Assembly: GCF_902806485.1 (NCBI RefSeq)
Contig: NZ_CADCWT010000010.1
Coordinates: forward strand, 1-48,190
Length of the DNA: 48,190 bases
Direction: 5' to 3'
Origin: Candidatus Frankia alpina
Lineage (GTDB): Bacteria; Actinomycetota; Actinomycetes; Frankiales; Frankiaceae
Shown: positions 45,191 to 48,190 of the stretch, in pieces
Numbering within the stretch: position 1 is the first letter of the stretch
Layout: every line of letters starts with the position of its first letter
Program-made: the position numbers and the translations under genes
The notes under the pieces: model-generated
Database searches by the model: none
Told to the model about the DNA's origin: nothing
What the model saw: the letters and a program-made list of their open reading frames with translations, nothing else

Positions 45191-45808
45191 GCCTCGGACA
45201 TCAGTTGGCCGCGTGGGATCTGCTCCCCGGCGAACTCACCCCACAGGAACGCGTCGTGCTGCTCGCCCTGGCGGAGGATTGCCGGTCCGGCCGTGACTCG
45301 TGCTCACCTGGTCACAAGGTCCTGACGGCACGTACCGGTCTGGGTCGATCACAACTGTCCGTCACGATTTCCCGTCTCGTCTCCCGCGGCCTGGTGGCTC
45401 TGGCTGAACGGGCACGGCGAGGCAGGAACGCTGTCTACCGTCTCCTGTTCGCCGAGAAGGAGCGTCCGGACAGCCGGACCCAGAGCGTGCCGACTGGTAC
45501 CGATCATGGTTCGGAAAGGGTCCGGCCTGCCGGCAGCCTCCCTGGTGGTTCTTCTCCCCGCAAGAACATCCTGTCGCGCGTCTGCGCTCCGAAGAGATCA
45601 TCATCAACACCGAAGATGCAGCCCTGGCAGAGACCGTCGACCGCACCGACGAACCGGCTGAAGCCGTCACCACGGCTGGACCTGTCGGCCCTACCCCCCC
45701 GAACCGCCAGCGTGGGCGGTTGATGCCGCCAGGGAGCAACTGGGACGGTTCGCGGTCCCGTCTGCTGTGCGGGCCATGGCTCGGTCGATTGCGGGTGCGC
45801 AGTCATGA
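45187..45808 (+). pseudogene. Winged-helix DNA-binding protein, broken by two frame changes
   Basis: The first 90 codons are a clear HTH protein: LTPQERVVLLALAEDC, then GLGRSQLSVTISRLVSRGLV and NAVYRLLFAE, like replication- or regulation-type winged helices in integrative elements. After about 45470 the convincing coding frame is frame 3 (DPERADWYRSWFGKG, PPWWFFSPQEHPVARLR, EEIIINTEDAALAE). This stretch has no start codon of its own, so it must continue an upstream gene. In the C7 run near 45695-45702 sense passes to frame 2 (EPPAWAVDAAREQLGRF) and ends at 45808, overlapping the next ATG. As sequenced, translation stops at 45723 with an unrelated tail. Both shifts could be mutations or errors. 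Confidence 0.65.
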
Positions 45809-46059
45809 CCCTCACACCCACCGCGGCGGCTGATCCGAGTTGGCTGCCGCCGATCCCGCCCGGATACGCGCCGACTGAGCAGGACATCGCCACGGCACGG
45901 GCCGACTTCGCTAGCCGCGACGACTACGCGGCGGCGGTCGGCGCGTTGCACGCCGCGCTGCGGCTGGTCCTGGCGGGTGAGCCGTTCGCGGACGTCGCAG
46001 TCCGCTACGCCTTGGCGTTGCGTCTGGTGGCGCTTGGCGACTTGGAGGTGACCAGATGA
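45805..46059 (+). CDS. Small protein of unknown function in the element operon
   Basis: The 84-residue acidic, Ala-rich protein is probably helical (ARADFASRDDYAAAVGALHA). Its start overlaps the end of the preceding broken gene and its stop overlaps the next start by ATGA. No family was recognised. Confidence 0.6.
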   Translation: MTLTPTAAADPSWLPPIPPGYAPTEQDIATARADFASRDDYAAAVGALHAALRLVLAGEPFADVAVRYALALRLVALGDLEVTR

Positions 46060-46460
46060 TCCCCACTCGACTCACCCCGACCCGGCGCGCTGCGGTCATG
46101 GTCCGGCTCTGCTACGAACTCGGATCCGGCCGTCCGGCTACCCGGGCGGACATCGTCCGCGAGATGTTCGGCGCCCCGACCGTGGCCATCAGCGGCATCA
46201 GCCCGACCGACGTCGCCGTCACCCTGGCGTCACCCGTGTTCGTCGCACCGGCCGCGCCCGATCACCAGGGCGACGATGTCGTCAGCAGGGACGCCCCTGT
46301 CGATCAGGCCCCTGATTCGGTCGTCAGCTTCGCTGACGCTGCCGCCAGGCTCGGCCTGTCCATCGGGACCGTGCGCCGCTACTGCGCTCCCTCGTCAGGC
46401 AAGCTCCGGCGTGTCGGTACCGGGGTCTCCCTTGCCTCTGTGGAAGCGCTGGCAGCCTGA
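46056..46460 (+). CDS. Excisionase-like HTH protein
   Basis: The 134-residue protein ends in a MerR/excisionase-like helix-turn-helix: VVSFADAAARLGLSIGTVRR, then KLRRVGTGVSLASVEALAA. This is the usual form of small DNA-bending Xis factors that pair with tyrosine integrases. The first 80 residues are different and may be a second domain (TPTRRAAVMVRLCYELGSGR). It is the last gene of the overlapping set 44960-46460. Its end overlaps the minus-strand gene at 46395 by 66 bp. A role as excisionase is inferred from the fold and the nearby integrase. Confidence 0.6.
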   Translation: MIPTRLTPTRRAAVMVRLCYELGSGRPATRADIVREMFGAPTVAISGISPTDVAVTLASPVFVAPAAPDHQGDDVVSRDAPVDQAPDSVVSFADAAARLGLSIGTVRRYCAPSSGKLRRVGTGVSLASVEALAA

Positions 46461-46739
46461 TCCGGCTTGGGCGGCGTCGTCATTCGCCGGGCGAACCACA
46501 CGCCTACTGGCAAGCAGACGGTTAACGACGTCTTCCAGGACCTCCCCGGGGGTCGGAGCCCCCTCCCGGTCCGTATCGATGGAACCGCCGGGCCGGAACA
46601 GTCGGGCTCTGCTCGCGTGGGGGATGGCCTCGCGCAACCGGCGAGCGATGGCCACCGGATCGAACCCGGGTTCAGTCTCGTCCACCGTCACATGCGCGGT
46701 TGCCCGGTCAGGGTTGGCGAAGTCGACGATCACCATCAC
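46395..46739 (-). CDS. Small protein of unknown function, minus-strand pair (second)
   Basis: The 114-residue protein begins MMVIVDFANPDRATAHVTVD and has a helical middle (FDPVAIARRLREAI). The last 28 residues are antisense to the excisionase-like gene, so the true end is slightly doubtful. Its start overlaps the stop of the upstream gene by ATGA, which supports expression. No family recognised. Confidence 0.55.
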   Translation of the reverse strand: MMVIVDFANPDRATAHVTVDETEPGFDPVAIARRLREAIPHASRARLFRPGGSIDTDREGAPTPGEVLEDVVNRLLASRRVVRPANDDAAQAGSGCQRFHRGKGDPGTDTPELA

Positions 46740-47053
46740 GTCGCCTCGCCATCCCCCGGGGCGTCGCTCTCCCGCGGGTCGGGCGCTCCCTGAAAGATCA
46801 GCATCGCGGCACCGACGTGCGTAACCGTCTCGACCAGTGGGACATCGCCAGGTAGGTAGCGGGCGAGAGCCGCTGTTAGTGCCGATGCGGTGATCCCCTG
46901 GTCGGTGACCGCCGTGTGCCGGCCGATGATCTTCGAGTAGTGCACGGTGACGCCCGGCATAGCCGGGAGCTGCACCGGATACGTCGGATCTGGGGGAGCC
47001 GCATCGTCCGCGGTCTCAGCCGCGTCCGCCCGGCGGGTCCGCTGCTTGGTCAC
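46736..47053 (-). CDS. Small protein of unknown function, minus-strand pair (first)
   Basis: The 105-residue protein starts at GTG 47053, behind GGAAGGGA. It has a charged N-terminus (TKQRTRRADAAETADDAAPP) and then a compact alpha/beta-looking part (VTVHYSKIIGRHTAVTDQGI). The two minus-strand genes are co-transcribed toward the excisionase-like gene. No recognised domain. Confidence 0.6.
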   Translation of the reverse strand: MTKQRTRRADAAETADDAAPPDPTYPVQLPAMPGVTVHYSKIIGRHTAVTDQGITASALTAALARYLPGDVPLVETVTHVGAAMLIFQGAPDPRESDAPGDGEAT

Positions 47054-47315
47054 GGTCGTATCCCTTCCGGCCCCCTGGTCACACCCATCCGCCCGCCTCC
47101 TGTTGGTCGAGGGCACCGGGCACGCCCGCCCGTAGCTGAAGCGCGCCCGGTGCCAGTAGGCGCCCCGCCCGGGGGCCGATGCTGGGGATAGCTGCCCGGA
47201 CGGAACGCCACACGAGCGTCACGCAGTACGGAGGACACTGCTACCGCCCGCATGGGACGCTTGGGGATGTCACGGCGCCCGGCAAGGCGTCCCGTTGCGT
47301 CCCTGCGGAGCCGGT

Positions 47316-48077
47316 ATGCGAAATGAGCGTCTGAGCGCCGCCCTGGCGAGTAGACGGATGGATCCTGCGAGCCTGGCTGAAGCGGTAGGCGTTGATCACA
47401 AGACGGCGGAGCGCTGGCTCTCGAAGGGCAGGACACCGCGCCGACGAACGGCTCTCGAAGCCGCGGCACTGCTCAAGGAAGATGCGGCGTACCTCTGGCC
47501 TGCCCTCGTTGATGACGCGCGCCAGGACTCGGCGAGCCGCGCCGAGTTCGTCACCCTGTACCCACACCGGGGCGCTGTCCCGTTGGACCTCTGCGCGGTG
47601 CTACTCGACCAGGCGAAGGACTGTGTCGATGTGCTGGTCTACGCCGGGCTGTTCCTGACCGACGGCACACCTGATCTCGCCAAGCGGCTCATCCGCAAGG
47701 CGGAGAACGGAGTGCGTGTCCGCGTGCTCCTCGGTGATCCTGACTCGGAGGCGGTGGCCGCGAGGGGCGCCGAAGAGGGGGTGTTCGGCGGGGTGTCGGC
47801 GCGTGTCCGCCTCAGTCTGACCCACCTGCAAGATGCCATCGGGGTGCCGGGGGTTCACATCCACCTGCACGGCACGACGCTCTACAGCTCCATCTACCGC
47901 TTCGATGACGTCCTGCTCGCGAACACCCATGTGTTCGGAGCTCCGGCCGCTCAGAGCCCGGTGATCCACCTACAGCGGATCCCGGGCGGTCGGCTGTTCG
48001 ACCATTACATGAGCAGCTTCGACCGCGTGTACTCCGGCTCCGTGCCGGTGGAGGGGAGCGTGCCACACCGTGGCTAG
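47316..48077 (+). CDS. XRE-type HTH protein with DUF5919/PLD-like domain
   Basis: The 253-residue protein has an N-terminal helix-turn-helix (LAEAVGVDHKTAERWLSKGR) of the XRE class. The C-terminal domain follows from about residue 85 (DLCAVLLDQAKDCVDVLVYA, IRKAENGVRVRVLLGDPDSE, IHLHGTTLYSSIYRFDDVLL). This architecture is common in actinobacteria, and the second domain recalls phospholipase-D-like folds, but a full HKD pair is not visible. ATG 47316 is chosen after GCGGAG. It overlaps the start of a NUDIX gene by eight bases. The same pair probably exists at the left edge, where only the NUDIX half lies inside the window. Function unknown; a regulatory link to the NUDIX partner is likely. Confidence 0.78.
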   Translation: MRNERLSAALASRRMDPASLAEAVGVDHKTAERWLSKGRTPRRRTALEAAALLKEDAAYLWPALVDDARQDSASRAEFVTLYPHRGAVPLDLCAVLLDQAKDCVDVLVYAGLFLTDGTPDLAKRLIRKAENGVRVRVLLGDPDSEAVAARGAEEGVFGGVSARVRLSLTHLQDAIGVPGVHIHLHGTTLYSSIYRFDDVLLANTHVFGAPAAQSPVIHLQRIPGGRLFDHYMSSFDRVYSGSVPVEGSVPHRG

Positions 48078-48174
48078 AAGGGACTTCTACAACGACCCGG
48101 CTGCGCCAAAGCCCAACTCGATCGTCCCTGCGGCCACTGAGCCTTTCCCGGTAACGTTTTGTCGCTTTGCGTGA
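48070..48174 (+). pseudogene. Truncated second NUDIX gene
   Basis: From GTG 48070 the protein begins [20 protein letters not shown], the same start as the NUDIX gene at the left edge (two substitutions in the shared part at most). After base 48137 similarity stops and an unrelated 12-codon tail ends at TGA 48172-48174. The Nudix box is never reached, so no active enzyme is made. Confidence 0.8.
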
Positions 48175-48190
48175 CATCAATGTGGTGTTG
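48138..48190. other. Foreign sequence joined to the truncated NUDIX gene
   Basis: From GAGCCTTTCCCGGTAACG onward the sequence is AT-richer and unrelated to the left-edge NUDIX copy. It is probably the end of an insertion sequence or a recombination boundary that continues beyond the window. Confidence 0.5.

Noticed and set aside
46645..46680. tRNA-like T-arm on the minus strand near GGGTTCGATCC
   Set aside because: No 5-bp T stem or cloverleaf, and the bases encode part of the small minus-strand protein.

Overview
This window looks like chromosome of a high-GC, GC3-biased actinobacterium, most likely Frankia or a close relative. This rests on gene content: a PknG/GlnX/GlnH module, mycofactocin-type FadH/OYE oxidoreductases with an MftR-type regulator, actinobacterial CtpI- and CtpE-type P-ATPases, a CopD-CtaG fusion, an integrative-element block, and frequent GTG starts. 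The genus is an inference. No rRNA, tRNA or CRISPR was found.

Layout. 1-1.1 kb: a NUDIX gene cut in two by a 632-bp non-autonomous transposon-like element flanked by TA. 1.1-5.4 kb: a gene-poor gap, an AIM24 protein, a decayed CoA-transferase and a membrane protein. 5.6-8.1 kb: a response regulator with an internal deletion, then stress and iron genes (bacterioferritin behind two overlapping iron-box-like sites, and superoxide dismutase with a terminator). 8.2-10.1 kb: a possible leader peptide, an alpha/beta-hydrolase-like protein and an HD phosphohydrolase. 10.3-16.5 kb: glnX-glnH facing pknG, separated by a decayed GntR/transporter operon and a second, shorter copy of the TA-flanked element. 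17-21 kb: a GlsB-type membrane protein, a siderophore-interacting protein with an ABC-ATPase stub, a dimethylargininase-like enzyme and a broken aminotransferase. 21.4-23.2 kb: a small RiPP-like precursor with a lasso-type leader and a Gly/Trp repeat core, then a flavin monooxygenase. 23.3-28.2 kb: two mycofactocin-associated OYE/FadH genes, fused in frame and frameshifted, opposite an mftR-like TetR gene. 28.4-40 kb: a low-complexity membrane protein, a very large CtpI/CtpH-type ATPase with a late frameshift, uppP, a CtpE-type ATPase and a frameshifted nhaA. 40.2-43.3 kb: copC-copD/ctaG. 43.4-48.2 kb: an integrative-element block with a tyrosine integrase, an operon of small overlapping genes, and an XRE/DUF5919-type gene followed by a truncated NUDIX gene.

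How it works together. Intact functions cluster around iron and oxidative stress (bfr, sod, siderophore-interacting protein), metal and ion homeostasis (two P-ATPases, CopC/CopD, NhaA), and amino-acid sensing through GlnX/GlnH/PknG. A striking feature is decay: about a dozen genes carry frameshifts, in-frame stops, internal deletions of a few tens of codons or an element insertion. Some of the single-base frameshifts lie in G or C runs and could be sequencing errors; the deletions and the element insertion could not. The same XRE-NUDIX module starts and ends the window, and both NUDIX copies are broken in different ways.
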